DNA of 8,143 nucleotides from Acidimicrobiia bacterium (GCA_020352575.1 CP070681.1:990691-998833), one strand, 5' to 3'. Positions 1 through 6,788 are shown, numbered from the stretch's first letter. Translations and numbers: made by a program. The notes: generated from the letters alone by a model not told the origin.

Positions 1-503
1 AGTGTGAGGAGTTGGTTGAGGAGGACCACCCAGGTCGAGACGACGAGCAGGGCCGCACCGAGGTAGTAGATCCAGCTCGCCTGCATGGGTGCGTACATCG
101 TGTAGAGCACGGTCGCCTCGTTGAGCAGCATCATCGTTGCCGCCATGGCGATCCCAATGGCCGAGAGCCAGAACGAGAGCGCCACGAGGGCCGTGGATGC
201 CAGCGGTCGACCGAAGCCCCGTGCCACCGCCCACTGCAAGAACGCATTCGAGAACGTGAACGTGAACACGATCGCCAGCGAGACACCGTGGATCGTGAGG
301 CCCTGGTAGTAGGACTCGACACCGATGGCACCGGCAACGCCACCCTCGGCGTAGGCGTCGTAACCCGCGCGGTCGAACGCCTGGAACAGGCCGAACAGGC
401 CGCCAAGGGCGAGTCCCACGAAGGAGAGGTACATCTGCCAGGCGACGTACTTCTTCTGCGTCCGGCCCTCCTGGGTATCGGAGATCTGCTGGATGGTCAT
501 CAT
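1..503 (-). CDS. cbaA: ba3-type cytochrome c oxidase subunit I, N-terminal part (cut by window edge)
   Basis: Catalytic subunit of a B-family heme-copper oxidase, which reduces O2 to water in the cytoplasmic membrane. The visible 167 residues match the start of Thermus ba3 subunit I: YYQGLTIHGV (residues 65-74), where His72 fits the low-spin heme ligand, then NEATVLYTMYAPM (128-140) and YYLGAALLVVSTWVV (146-160). About four membrane helices are visible (near 24-42, 72-92, 102-127 and 144-165). The family is about 550 residues long, so most of the gene, including the binuclear centre, lies left of base 1. The start is the ATG at 503-501, in an ATGA overlap with the cbaB stop; a second ATG follows at once, so the start could be one codon later. 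It is the third gene of a cbaD-cbaB-cbaA operon and is probably translationally coupled to cbaB. The family call is from remembered homologues, but the motif agreement is strong. Confidence 0.93.
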   Translation of the reverse strand, partial: MMTIQQISDTQEGRTQKKYVAWQMYLSFVGLALGGLFGLFQAFDRAGYDAYAEGGVAGAIGVESYYQGLTIHGVSLAIVFTFTFSNAFLQWAVARGFGRPLASTALVALSFWLSAIGIAMAATMMLLNEATVLYTMYAPMQASWIYYLGAALLVVSTWVVLLNQLLT

Positions 504-976
504 GGCGTCACCACCACCTTCCCGAACATGGTGTGGTGACCGGTCCCGCAGTACTCGTGGCACACGATCCCGAACTCACCCGCGTCGTTGAACGTGTGCG
601 TCACCTCGGTCACCTGACCGGGGATCACCATGGCGTTGACCGCTGTCTCCCAGATGTGGAAACCGTGGAGGATGTCCGGCGAGGTGATCTGGAAATGCAC
701 GATGGACCCACGCGGGACTTCGATGGTGTCGGGCTCCCATCGCCACGTCTGGCCGATCATCACGACCTGGTACTCGCCGTTGTCCATCTCGAAGACTCCG
801 GGGTTGTCGAACGGCGGCGTGGTCCGGACGGCGTTCGGGTCGATGCGCTCGACCTTGTCCGGCAGGTGGATGTCGGCTTCAGTGATCGACATCGCGATCG
901 CGCCGACCCCGAAGAGGAGGATGACGATCGTGAGGCCGAGGAAGATCCGCTCGTAGCGATCGATGCCGAACAGCAT
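500..976 (-). CDS. cbaB: ba3-type cytochrome c oxidase subunit II (CuA subunit)
   Basis: Membrane-anchored electron-entry subunit that takes electrons from a cytochrome c or copper protein through a dinuclear CuA centre and passes them to subunit I. From the chosen start it has 158 residues: one N-terminal helix (about 11-31), then an outside cupredoxin domain. The CuA ligand pattern is complete: His104 in SPDILHGFHI, then CHEYCGTGHHTMFG with Cys139, Glu141 (carbonyl ligand position), Cys143, His147 and Met150. GQTWRWEPDTIEV holds the aromatic patch before the CuA loop. Thermus ba3 subunit II is about 168 residues, so this is full length. An ORF reaches back to an ATG at 1012, but that would run deep into cbaD. 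The ATG at 976 makes a TGATG junction with the cbaD stop and gives a normal short N-terminus (MLFGIDRYERIF), so I prefer it. It overlaps cbaA by 4 bp (ATGA). Confidence 0.95.
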   Translation of the reverse strand: MLFGIDRYERIFLGLTIVILLFGVGAIAMSITEADIHLPDKVERIDPNAVRTTPPFDNPGVFEMDNGEYQVVMIGQTWRWEPDTIEVPRGSIVHFQITSPDILHGFHIWETAVNAMVIPGQVTEVTHTFNDAGEFGIVCHEYCGTGHHTMFGKVVVTP

Positions 977-1128
977 CAGACGCCCCGCTCCAGAAGGATC
1001 ACGTAGGTCCAACCCCAGTAGATCACGATCAGGAGCAGGAACAGCATCAGGAGGAGGAACGTGCCGCGCGGGTGGTGCTCCTCCTCCGCGCTCAGGCCAT
1101 CCCCCGCCTCCGGCGGCAGGTCATTCAT
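976..1128 (-). CDS. cbaD: ba3-type cytochrome c oxidase small subunit IIa, 50 residues
   Basis: A small gene easily missed by length cut-offs. It encodes MNDLPPEAGDGLSAEEEHHP, then RGTFLLLMLFLLLIVIYW, then GWTYVILLERGV. This is an acidic soluble head of about 20 residues followed by one membrane helix (about 23-46) and a short charged end. Thermus ba3 oxidase has a 34-residue subunit IIa with the same layout: a Lys/Arg-Gly before the helix, a Trp-Gly in its second half, an aromatic Tyr-Val step and an Arg-Gly end. Its helix fills the place of a missing subunit II helix. Position supports the call: it sits directly upstream of the CuA subunit with a TGATG junction, as in Thermus. A weak ribosome site (GAGGGAAG) lies about 9 bases upstream. 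The acidic, His-containing head is longer than in Thermus. A second ATG four bases downstream is out of frame. Confidence 0.85.
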   Translation of the reverse strand: MNDLPPEAGDGLSAEEEHHPRGTFLLLMLFLLLIVIYWGWTYVILLERGV

Positions 1129-1137
1129 GTGGTCTCA

Positions 1138-1145
1138 CTTCCCTC
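1138..1145 (-). promoter_or_regulatory. Ribosome binding site of cbaD
   Basis: GAGGGAAG on the minus strand, ending 9 bases before the cbaD ATG at 1128. It is the only purine-rich stretch at a workable distance, and supports the ATG at 1128 as the first start codon of the oxidase operon. Confidence 0.5.
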
Positions 1146-1181
1146 GAGTAGAAACCGACAGCGTGTCGATTAGACGGGTGC

Positions 1182-1210
1182 AACGTAGTGATCGTCAGAG
1201 CCCCGTTCAA
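1182..1210 (-). promoter_or_regulatory. Candidate sigma-70 type promoter of cbaDBA
   Basis: On the minus strand, TTGAAC (1210-1205) is followed after exactly 17 bases by TACGTT (1187-1182). The first matches TTGA of the -35 consensus and the second fits the actinobacterial TANNNT -10 pattern. Transcription would start near 1175, giving a leader of roughly 45 bases before cbaD. The region between cbaD and the divergent permease gene is only 158 bp, so the oxidase promoter should lie here. This comes from pattern matching alone. Confidence 0.45.
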
Positions 1211-1212
1211 CT

Positions 1213-1242
1213 CCTATCGGGGTAGGGGAAAACCGTCGTCAA
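1213..1242 (-). promoter_or_regulatory. Second, weaker promoter candidate upstream of cbaDBA
   Basis: On the minus strand, TTGACG (1242-1237) is followed after 18 bases by GATAGG (1218-1213). The -35 is good (5 of 6) and the -10 is poor. A short inverted repeat, CCCCG at 1201-1205 and CGGGG at 1218-1222, lies between this and the better candidate and could be an operator. Such short repeats are common by chance in GC-rich DNA. Confidence 0.22.
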
Positions 1243-1274
1243 CAGGGAGTTTCAAGGGCCAGTAGCCCCACCTC

Positions 1275-1286
1275 TACGCTCTTCGG
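1275..1286 (+). promoter_or_regulatory. -10 element placing transcription start on the permease GTG (leaderless)
   Basis: TACGCT (1275-1280) fits TANNNT and ends 6 bases before the GTG at 1287, so transcription would begin at or next to the start codon. No purine-rich ribosome site is present in the 20 bases before the GTG. The matching -35 region (TTCAAG, 1251-1256, 18-base spacer) is weak. Leaderless transcripts of this kind are common in actinobacteria. Confidence 0.4.
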
Positions 1287-2018
1287 GTGCTCGAGCTCGC
1301 CACCACCACCGAATGGCTGCTGATCGCTGCCACCATCGTCGTCGGCGCTGCGATCCAAGGCTCGATCGGGTTCGGCATGGGTGTGTTCGCCGTTCCCATC
1401 CTCGCCCTCATCGACCCCGCCTTCGTGCCCGTGCCGGTGCTGCTCGCCAGCATCGTCCTCTCGGTTGCCGGGTTCCTCCGTGAACGAACCGATACCGACT
1501 TCCGCGGTGCCGCCAGGGTGCTCATCGGACGGGTCCCCGGATCGGCAATCGGAGTGGTGCTGCTGACGCTCGTCACCACACGCACCCTCTCGATCGTGAT
1601 CGGGGTGATGGTGCTGCTCGCCGTGGTCGCCTTCGCCCGGGGATGGCACATCCCGGTGACGCCGACGTCAGAGGTGGCCACCGGAGTCGTCTCGGGGGCA
1701 CTCGGCACCTCGACCGCCGTGGGAGGGCCGCCGGTGGCCCTCCTCTATTCGCGGAACCGGGGCCCCGAGGTGCGGGCGACGCTGAGCGCCATCCTCATGG
1801 TCGGCATGACCGTCAACATCATCGCCCTGGGCATCGGTGGCTTCCTCACCACCGAGTCGCTACTCCGGGCTGTCGTCCTCACCGTCCCCACCCTCATCGG
1901 GTTCGGGCTCAGTTCCTGGACCAAACGCCACGTCGACGGGGCCATCCTCCGTCGGGGCATCCTCATCGCCTCCGGCTTCTCCGCGACCACGCTGCTCGTC
2001 ACCGTCCTCTTCTCGTAG
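1287..2018 (+). CDS. TauE/SafE-family membrane permease
   Basis: A 243-residue polytopic membrane protein of the TauE/SafE family, whose members move sulfite, sulfoacetate or other small organic anions across the cytoplasmic membrane, mostly outward. About eight hydrophobic segments are seen. The family's internal duplication shows as two Gly-rich motifs: VGAAIQGSIGFGMGVFAVPI (19-38) and SGALGTSTAVGGPPVALLY (136-154). The length is normal. The start is a GTG; a later in-frame Met (31) would cut the first helix, so GTG is preferred. The gene is transcribed away from the cba operon and stands alone on its strand. The substrate cannot be told from sequence: no sulfur-metabolism gene is nearby. 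Its last 53 codons lie opposite the 3' end of the beta-helix gene. The ending (TKRHVDGAILRRGILIASGF, 212-231, then a last helix) looks native for the family, so the overlap is not a read-through artefact on this strand. Confidence 0.85.
   Translation: MLELATTTEWLLIAATIVVGAAIQGSIGFGMGVFAVPILALIDPAFVPVPVLLASIVLSVAGFLRERTDTDFRGAARVLIGRVPGSAIGVVLLTLVTTRTLSIVIGVMVLLAVVAFARGWHIPVTPTSEVATGVVSGALGTSTAVGGPPVALLYSRNRGPEVRATLSAILMVGMTVNIIALGIGGFLTTESLLRAVVLTVPTLIGFGLSSWTKRHVDGAILRRGILIASGFSATTLLVTVLFS
1860..2018. other. Convergent 3' overlap of permease and beta-helix genes, codon-registered
   Basis: The two convergent genes share 159 bp, and their codons face each other exactly, so each codon is the reverse complement of one in the other gene. 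The permease stop TAG (2016-2018) lies opposite CTA for Leu370 of the beta-helix protein. The beta-helix stop TAG lies opposite CTA for Leu192 of the permease (1860-1862). Hydrophobic codons on one strand (CTC, GTC, ATC, TTC) read as GAG, GAC, GAT and GAA on the other, which explains the acidic tail. There is no space for a conventional terminator between the genes. Confidence 0.8.
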
Positions 2019-3125
2019 CCGGGCCGACGGCACGACAACGCCGATGGCATGGACCGCCATCGCCGTGAGTACGGCCGAACCGACCCACGGGATGAGCGCC
2101 ACGAGGAAGATGGCGAGGGCCCCTCGGGCGTGCGCCTCGGGATGGCCCCGGCGAGCACCGAGCGCAGCGCCAACCTGCATGGTCACCGGCACCACACCCA
2201 CGAGCGCCACGGCGGCCAGCAGGACGATGCCGGCGAGGCCGAGGAGCAGGGCCAAGGCGCCGAGGCCCACTGCGACCTCCGGAGGCGACAGCGAGGCGAA
2301 ACCCCACACGATGCCCACGGCAATCGCCAGGAGTGCGAAGGCCCCGAGGCCCCTCAGGAACGAGGAGGGGCGTCGAGCGGCCACGAGCCGGCTCTCCAAC
2401 CACCGAGGAGCAGTCGACCGGATGATTGGACCAGCGGCCAGCCAGATGCCGACGACCACGAGCCATCCGAGGACGGCAACGGCACGCACGCGGAGCAATT
2501 GCCGGGCCTCTGGCGTCCGCGCTGCGCCATCGACCGATGCGGGATCGGCCAGGTCGAGGGTGCCGCGCACCACCACGTCGCCACGGACCCGACCGTCGGC
2601 CGGGATCGTGAGTGTTCGGATCGATCCCTCGACGTCACCGGTCACCCCACCGTCGACGGTGGCCGACACGGCGGTGAGCCGCACGTTCCCGTTCACGATG
2701 CCCGACACCGTGGCGTCCCACAACGCAGCGAACACGTCCTTGCCCACGAGTCCTTCGACCTCGAGGCTCCGCCCCACGACCAGCACGTCGTCGCTCACCT
2801 GTCCGAGCACCTCGGTCTCGGCCGAGACGACGCGCACGGACCCCAGCACCCGCCCGTCGACCACGACCCTGGGGGCGAGCGCGAGCAGGTCACCCTCGAC
2901 CACCCCACTCACCCGGATCTCCTCGAAGGCCGTGGCGATGAGGTCGCCTTGGACGGTTCCGCTCATCTGGACCCGGTTGCCGCCGGCCAGGAGGTCTCCC
3001 TCCACGACATCGCCCACCTGGATGAGGACGAGGTCGGAGATCGCCTCCTCGAGCGCCGACGCCGGTGCGGGCACCACGAGCAGGGCCACGAGGAGGGCGG
3101 TGACGAGGTGGGCCCGGCGGTGCAT
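1860..3125 (-). CDS. Exported bactofilin-like beta-helix protein with C-terminal membrane helices and acidic tail
   Basis: A 421-residue protein of unknown function. It starts with a signal peptide (positive MHRR, hydrophobic core, cleavage likely after PAPASA, residue 24). Residues about 32-192 hold repeated short strands of the type V-x-G-x-V-x-GDLLA, e.g. VEGDLLAGGNRVQMSGTVQG (41-60) and VSGVVEGDLLALAPRVVVDG (72-91), resembling the right-handed beta-helix of bactofilins and other polymer-forming proteins. Four hydrophobic segments follow (about 213-235, 259-279, 285-315 and 335-366), then a Gly/Asp/Glu-rich tail (371-421). With the signal peptide, the helix domain is probably outside the membrane; the tail side depends on the helix count. 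The only ATG is at 3125, 33 bp after the merB-like stop and in its frame; no ribosome site is visible. Probably co-transcribed with nuoLMN and the merB-like gene. The tail lies wholly opposite the permease gene. Large plus-strand ORFs over this region are Ser/Thr/Pro- or His/Asp/Arg-rich shadows. Confidence 0.75.
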   Translation of the reverse strand: MHRRAHLVTALLVALLVVPAPASALEEAISDLVLIQVGDVVEGDLLAGGNRVQMSGTVQGDLIATAFEEIRVSGVVEGDLLALAPRVVVDGRVLGSVRVVSAETEVLGQVSDDVLVVGRSLEVEGLVGKDVFAALWDATVSGIVNGNVRLTAVSATVDGGVTGDVEGSIRTLTIPADGRVRGDVVVRGTLDLADPASVDGAARTPEARQLLRVRAVAVLGWLVVVGIWLAAGPIIRSTAPRWLESRLVAARRPSSFLRGLGAFALLAIAVGIVWGFASLSPPEVAVGLGALALLLGLAGIVLLAAVALVGVVPVTMQVGAALGARRGHPEAHARGALAIFLVALIPWVGSAVLTAMAVHAIGVVVPSARLREEDGDEQRGRGEAGGDEDAPTEDGPVDVAFGPGTEPEPDEGGDGEDDSPE

Positions 3126-3158
3126 GGGGCGAGTCTGGCAGCGGGCGAGCCGAACCGG

Positions 3159-3773
3159 TCAGCCCACCACGGGTGTGAAGAAGCGCTCGGCGAACTCGAT
3201 GGCATCGCCCAGGGCGAACAGCTCCCGGGCATCGGGATCGGCATCCCGCCACGCGGCAGCGGCTTCGTCACCGACGAGGAAGACCATGTCCCGGCAGAGG
3301 CTCGACGCTGCGCACGAACAGGGATCCTGGAAGTGCACGCCGACGAGGATCTCCTCGGCCGCCTGCGCACCATCGGCGATACGGATGGGGGCGTGCGTCA
3401 CGGCACACATTGAGTACACGACGGACTCGACCCCGAACACGGGCCCCACGGCCAGTGCATCGATGGAGCACATGGCACCGACGATGGTCTCATCGACCTG
3501 CACACCGTGGCTCGTCCCCTCGCTGGTGAAGGGGTAGGCGCCGACGATCTCGCCGTCGCGCAGCACGACTGCATCGATCTCGGACAGGGCAGCGAGGTGC
3601 GCGGGGTCGATCGTCGCCGCCGTAGGCGGCTCACCCTTGGTGAGGTAGGTGTCGAGGATCATCCGATGAGATCGCCGCACCTCATCGGGGACGCTTGCCA
3701 GTCGCTCCGCGAGTGGGAAGGTGGCGGTCAGCCGGGCGACGCCGGCGTCGGCCGAACTCGTGGCGATCGGCAC
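3159..3773 (-). CDS. merB: Organomercurial lyase (MerB)-like protein
   Basis: A 204-residue soluble protein resembling alkylmercury lyase, which protonates the carbon-mercury bond of organomercurials in the cytoplasm and releases Hg(II). Residues 28-98 fit the MerB N-terminal winged-helix part, ending in RDGEIVGAYPFTSEG, like the GNIIGYGLTL stretch of MerB. MCSIDALAVGP (101-111) matches WCALDTL of MerB, keeping Cys102 and Asp105 where MerB has catalytic Cys96 and Asp99. SMCAVTHAPI (121-130) keeps the structural Cys (Cys123 for Cys117). SSLCRDMVFLV (157-167) offers Cys160 for catalytic Cys159, though the neighbouring Cys of MerB is Arg here. Two extra cysteines lie at 152 and 154. The start is GTG directly after the nuoN TAG stop, with no base between and in frame, and no ribosome site; reinitiation is likely. 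No merA, merR or merT gene is in the window. It may be a true lyase or a relative with another thiol or metal substrate. The symbol reflects the family only. Confidence 0.72.
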   Translation of the reverse strand: MPIATSSADAGVARLTATFPLAERLASVPDEVRRSHRMILDTYLTKGEPPTAATIDPAHLAALSEIDAVVLRDGEIVGAYPFTSEGTSHGVQVDETIVGAMCSIDALAVGPVFGVESVVYSMCAVTHAPIRIADGAQAAEEILVGVHFQDPCSCAASSLCRDMVFLVGDEAAAAWRDADPDARELFALGDAIEFAERFFTPVVG

Positions 3774-5264
3774 CTAGAAGAAGGCTCGGTCGATGAGTTC
3801 GAGCAGCGGCGTTGGGTACACCCCGAGGCCAATGGTGAGGATGAGCACGACCGCTGTGGAGATGCGGGTGCCCAGCGAGAGCTCGACCTCCGGCCCGTCG
3901 CCTTCCTCGAAGTACATGAGCACGATCACCCTCAGGTAGAAGGCGAACGCCGCCACCGAGGCGACGAGCGCAACGAGGACCAGCCATTGGAAGCCTCCCC
4001 GCCACGCAGCCGTGAAGACACCGAACTTGGCGACGAACCCGCTCGTCACCGGCATGCCGGCGAGGGCGAGCATCAGCACCGACAGGGAAGCCGCCGCTCC
4101 AGGCGAGGACTTCGAGAGGCCCCGGTAGGCGTCGAGCGGCGACCCCGAGGAGGAGGCGCCCGATACCGCCCCGACGATCCCGAATGCAGCGGCGAGGACG
4201 ATCACGTACGTGAGCACGTAGAACGCAACACCCCGGGCCGAGCCGGTGGTGCCTGTCGCCACCCCGACCAGCAGGAAGCCGGCATGCGCCACACCCGAGT
4301 AGGCGAGGATCCGGCGGAGGTCGGATTGCACGACTGCATACAGGGTGCCGACCACCACCGAGACGGCGGCGACACCGGCGAGCGGGGCCTGCCATGTGTC
4401 CACGAGGCCGGAGAACGGCACGAAGGCCATCCGGAGGATCGCCCCGATCGCGGCGACCTTGGCGACGGCGGACATGTACCCGGTGATCCCCGCCGGGGCT
4501 CCCTGGTACACGTCCGGCGCCCATGCATGGAAGGGTGCCGCGCCGATCTTGAAGAGGAAGCCGACGAGGATCAGGCCGACCGCCAGCGGGAAGATCGCCG
4601 GCCGGAAGACGATCTGGTCGCCGAGCGAGAGCAGGAAGCCCCGGGTGCCCGCGTACGTCATCGTCCCGGTGGCCGTGTAGAGCAGCGCCACCCCATAGAG
4701 GAAGATCGCCGAGGCGACAGACCCGAGGAGGAAGTACTTCATCGCCGCCTCGTCGGATTCCTTGTGCTCGTTCGAGATGCCGGCGAGCACGTAGAGGCTG
4801 ATCGAACCGACTTCCAGGCCGAGGAACAGCATCATGAAGTGGCCGGCAGAGACCATGAACAGGAAACCCGACGACGCGATCAGGACGAGGGCGAGTGCCT
4901 CGGCGCCCTTCCGCCCGAGCCGCCTGATGAGGCGCCAGGCGAACACGGTGCCGATCGCCGTGATGGCCACCACACCGGCGCGGAAGAGGATGCTCTCGGG
5001 GTCGATGACCACCATGTCGGAGTAGGCGAAGATCGGGAACGCGCCCTGGGCACCGGCGATGCCCTCGGTGTCCGGGTAGATCTCCAGCCATTGGGCGAGC
5101 AGGCCCCCCGCGGCACCGGCGATGGACGCCGCGGCGAGGATCGCATGCACCCGCAGGTCGGGCTTCCAGGTGACGTCCACGAGGAGGACCAGCACCGCGC
5201 CCAGGACGAGGGCGACCTCCGGGAGGATGGCGACGAGGCTGACGGATGCGCCGAGCTCACCCAT
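3774..5264 (-). CDS. nuoN: NADH-quinone oxidoreductase subunit N
   Basis: Antiporter-like membrane subunit of respiratory complex I, one of the three homologous subunits that pump protons when NADH reduces quinone. The 496 residues are normal length, with about 14 helices. Expected charged residues of the channel are visible: Glu151 in LFLGLEVGSISLY, Lys176 in SDEAAMKYFLLGS, Lys239 in LFKIGAAPFHAWAPDVYQGA, Lys269 in SAVAKVAAIG, the RRILAYSGVAHAGFLLVG segment (317-334), and Lys413 in SGFVAKFGVF. The ATG at 5264 overlaps the nuoM 3' end by 8 bp and has a strong ribosome site (GGGAGG, 5-base spacing) inside nuoM. The order nuoL-nuoM-nuoN is the usual operon end. What is unusual is that the stop TAG is followed at once by the GTG of the merB-like gene. 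Confidence 0.97.
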   Translation of the reverse strand: MGELGASVSLVAILPEVALVLGAVLVLLVDVTWKPDLRVHAILAAASIAGAAGGLLAQWLEIYPDTEGIAGAQGAFPIFAYSDMVVIDPESILFRAGVVAITAIGTVFAWRLIRRLGRKGAEALALVLIASSGFLFMVSAGHFMMLFLGLEVGSISLYVLAGISNEHKESDEAAMKYFLLGSVASAIFLYGVALLYTATGTMTYAGTRGFLLSLGDQIVFRPAIFPLAVGLILVGFLFKIGAAPFHAWAPDVYQGAPAGITGYMSAVAKVAAIGAILRMAFVPFSGLVDTWQAPLAGVAAVSVVVGTLYAVVQSDLRRILAYSGVAHAGFLLVGVATGTTGSARGVAFYVLTYVIVLAAAFGIVGAVSGASSSGSPLDAYRGLSKSSPGAAASLSVLMLALAGMPVTSGFVAKFGVFTAAWRGGFQWLVLVALVASVAAFAFYLRVIVLMYFEEGDGPEVELSLGTRISTAVVLILTIGLGVYPTPLLELIDRAFF

Positions 5265-6788
5265 GGTCGCCTCCCATCTCGATCATGAGGACCTCTGGGG
5301 CCTCGTAGTCCGTGAGCGACTCGACGCGCTCGATGACGGCGTCGGTCGTCGGGGTGATCTTCTCGAGGAGCACCTGCGGGTAGAGGCCGAGCACGAGGAT
5401 GAGGACGCCGAGGACGCCGAGCGTCGCCACCTCGACACCCCTCACATCGGCAACGGTGGCGTTGTCACCCTCGGGCTCACCGGTGAACACCCGCTGGTAC
5501 GCCCAGAGGAGGTAGATGGCGGCGAGGATGACGCCGGAGGCCGAGATGATGGCGAACCACGGGAGCGTGGCGTAGGACCCGATGAGGATGAGGAACTCGC
5601 CCACGAAGCCGTTGAGGCCCGGGAGGCCGATCGAGGCGAAGCTCATGAAGAGGAAGAACCCGGCCATGAGCGGCGCCGCCTTGGCGATGCCACCGAAGTC
5701 GGCGATCTGCTTGGTGTGCCGGCGCTCGTAGAGCATGCCGACGAGGAGGAAGAGTGCGCCGGTGGAAAGGCCATGGTTGATCCCTTGGATCACGGCGCCC
5801 TCGAGGCCCTGGCTCGTGAGGGCGAACGTGCCGAGCACGATGAAGCCGAGGTGGCTGACCGACGAGTAGGCCACGAGCTTCTTGAGGTCCGGCTGCACGA
5901 TTGCCACAGCGGCGCCGTAGACGATGCCGATCACGGCGAGCACGGCGAGCACGGGCACGGCGTCGACGGAGGCCTGCGGGAACAACGGGAGGTTGAAGCG
6001 GAGGAACCCGTAGGTGCCCATCTTCAGGAGCACGCCGGCCAGCAGCACGGACCCCGCCGTCGGCGCCTGGACGTGGGCGTCGGGGAGCCAGGTGTGGAGC
6101 GGGAAGATCGGCACCTTGATGGCGAAGGCGAGGGCGAAGACCACGAACAGCCACATCTGTGATCCCGAGGAGACCCCGAGCTCGAGGATCTTCTCGTAGT
6201 CGAAGGACAGCTGGCCACCGGTCGCCGTGAGGTGACCGATGCCAAGGGCAATGATGCCCGCCAGCATGAGTGCCGAGCCGAAGGCCGTGTAGAGGAAGAA
6301 CTTCACGGCGGCGTAGATCCGGTTCTCCGATCCCCAGATGCCGATGATGAAGTACATCGGGACGAGGACGAGCTCGAAGAACACGAAGAAGACGATGAGG
6401 TCGAGCGCCAGGAACACACCGATGGTCCCGGCCTCGAGCAGGAGCACCATCGCCACGAACAGCTTCGTGCGGTCGGTGATCTTCCCCGACGCTGCGAGGG
6501 AGATCGGGACCAACACGGCGGTGAGCAACACCAGCGGCATCGAGATCCCGTCAACGCCGAGGTGCCAGGACAGGCCCCATCCGTCGTAGATCGGGACGAG
6601 CTCGGAGAACTGGAACCCGGCCAGCGCCTCGAACTCCACGAACAGCCATCCGGCGAGCGCGAGCGGGAGTGTCGAGAGCGCCACGCCCACGGGCAGGTGC
6701 AGCTCGGTCCGCTTCGACGGGAGGAGGGCGACGACGATCGCCGCGAGGAGCGGGGTGACGATGAGCGCAGACAGCACGGGGAAGTCCA

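Noticed and set aside
977..1012. Upstream ATG at 1012 as the start of cbaB, giving 170 residues
   Set aside because: It would overlap most of the helix-coding part of cbaD, adds a non-family N-terminus, and ignores the clean TGATG junction at 976.
1201..1222. CCCCG...CGGGG inverted repeat as a terminator or operator
   Set aside because: Only 5 bp with a 12-base loop and no T-run; expected by chance in GC-rich sequence. Kept only as a side note under the weaker promoter.
2049..3413. Plus-strand ORF of 454 residues, His/Asp/Arg/Gly-rich
   Set aside because: Low-complexity charged composition, no domain recognised, and fully antisense to the better supported minus-strand genes.
1837..3537. Long plus-strand ORF of 566 residues, Ser/Thr/Pro/Arg-rich
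   Set aside because: It lies opposite the beta-helix and merB-like genes, which have a signal peptide, structured repeats, membrane helices and recognisable motifs. Its composition is typical of an antisense shadow in GC-rich DNA.
3682..5091. Minus-strand ORF of 469 residues in another frame of nuoN
   Set aside because: Arg/Pro/Gly-rich shadow of nuoN with no recognisable domain.
3507..5288. Plus-strand ORF of 593 residues, the longest open frame in the window
   Set aside because: It is opposite nuoN, a certain gene; its Glu/Asp/Arg/His-rich translation is the charged mirror of hydrophobic helices.
5281..5420. Repetitive-looking GAGGA/CGAGG tracts in the nuo genes
   Set aside because: These are codon-bias effects of Leu, Ile and Val codons ending in C or G read on the opposite strand, not a tandem repeat.
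5122..6162. Plus-strand ORF of 346 residues, Glu/Asp/His-rich
   Set aside because: Antisense shadow of nuoM; same charged mirror composition.
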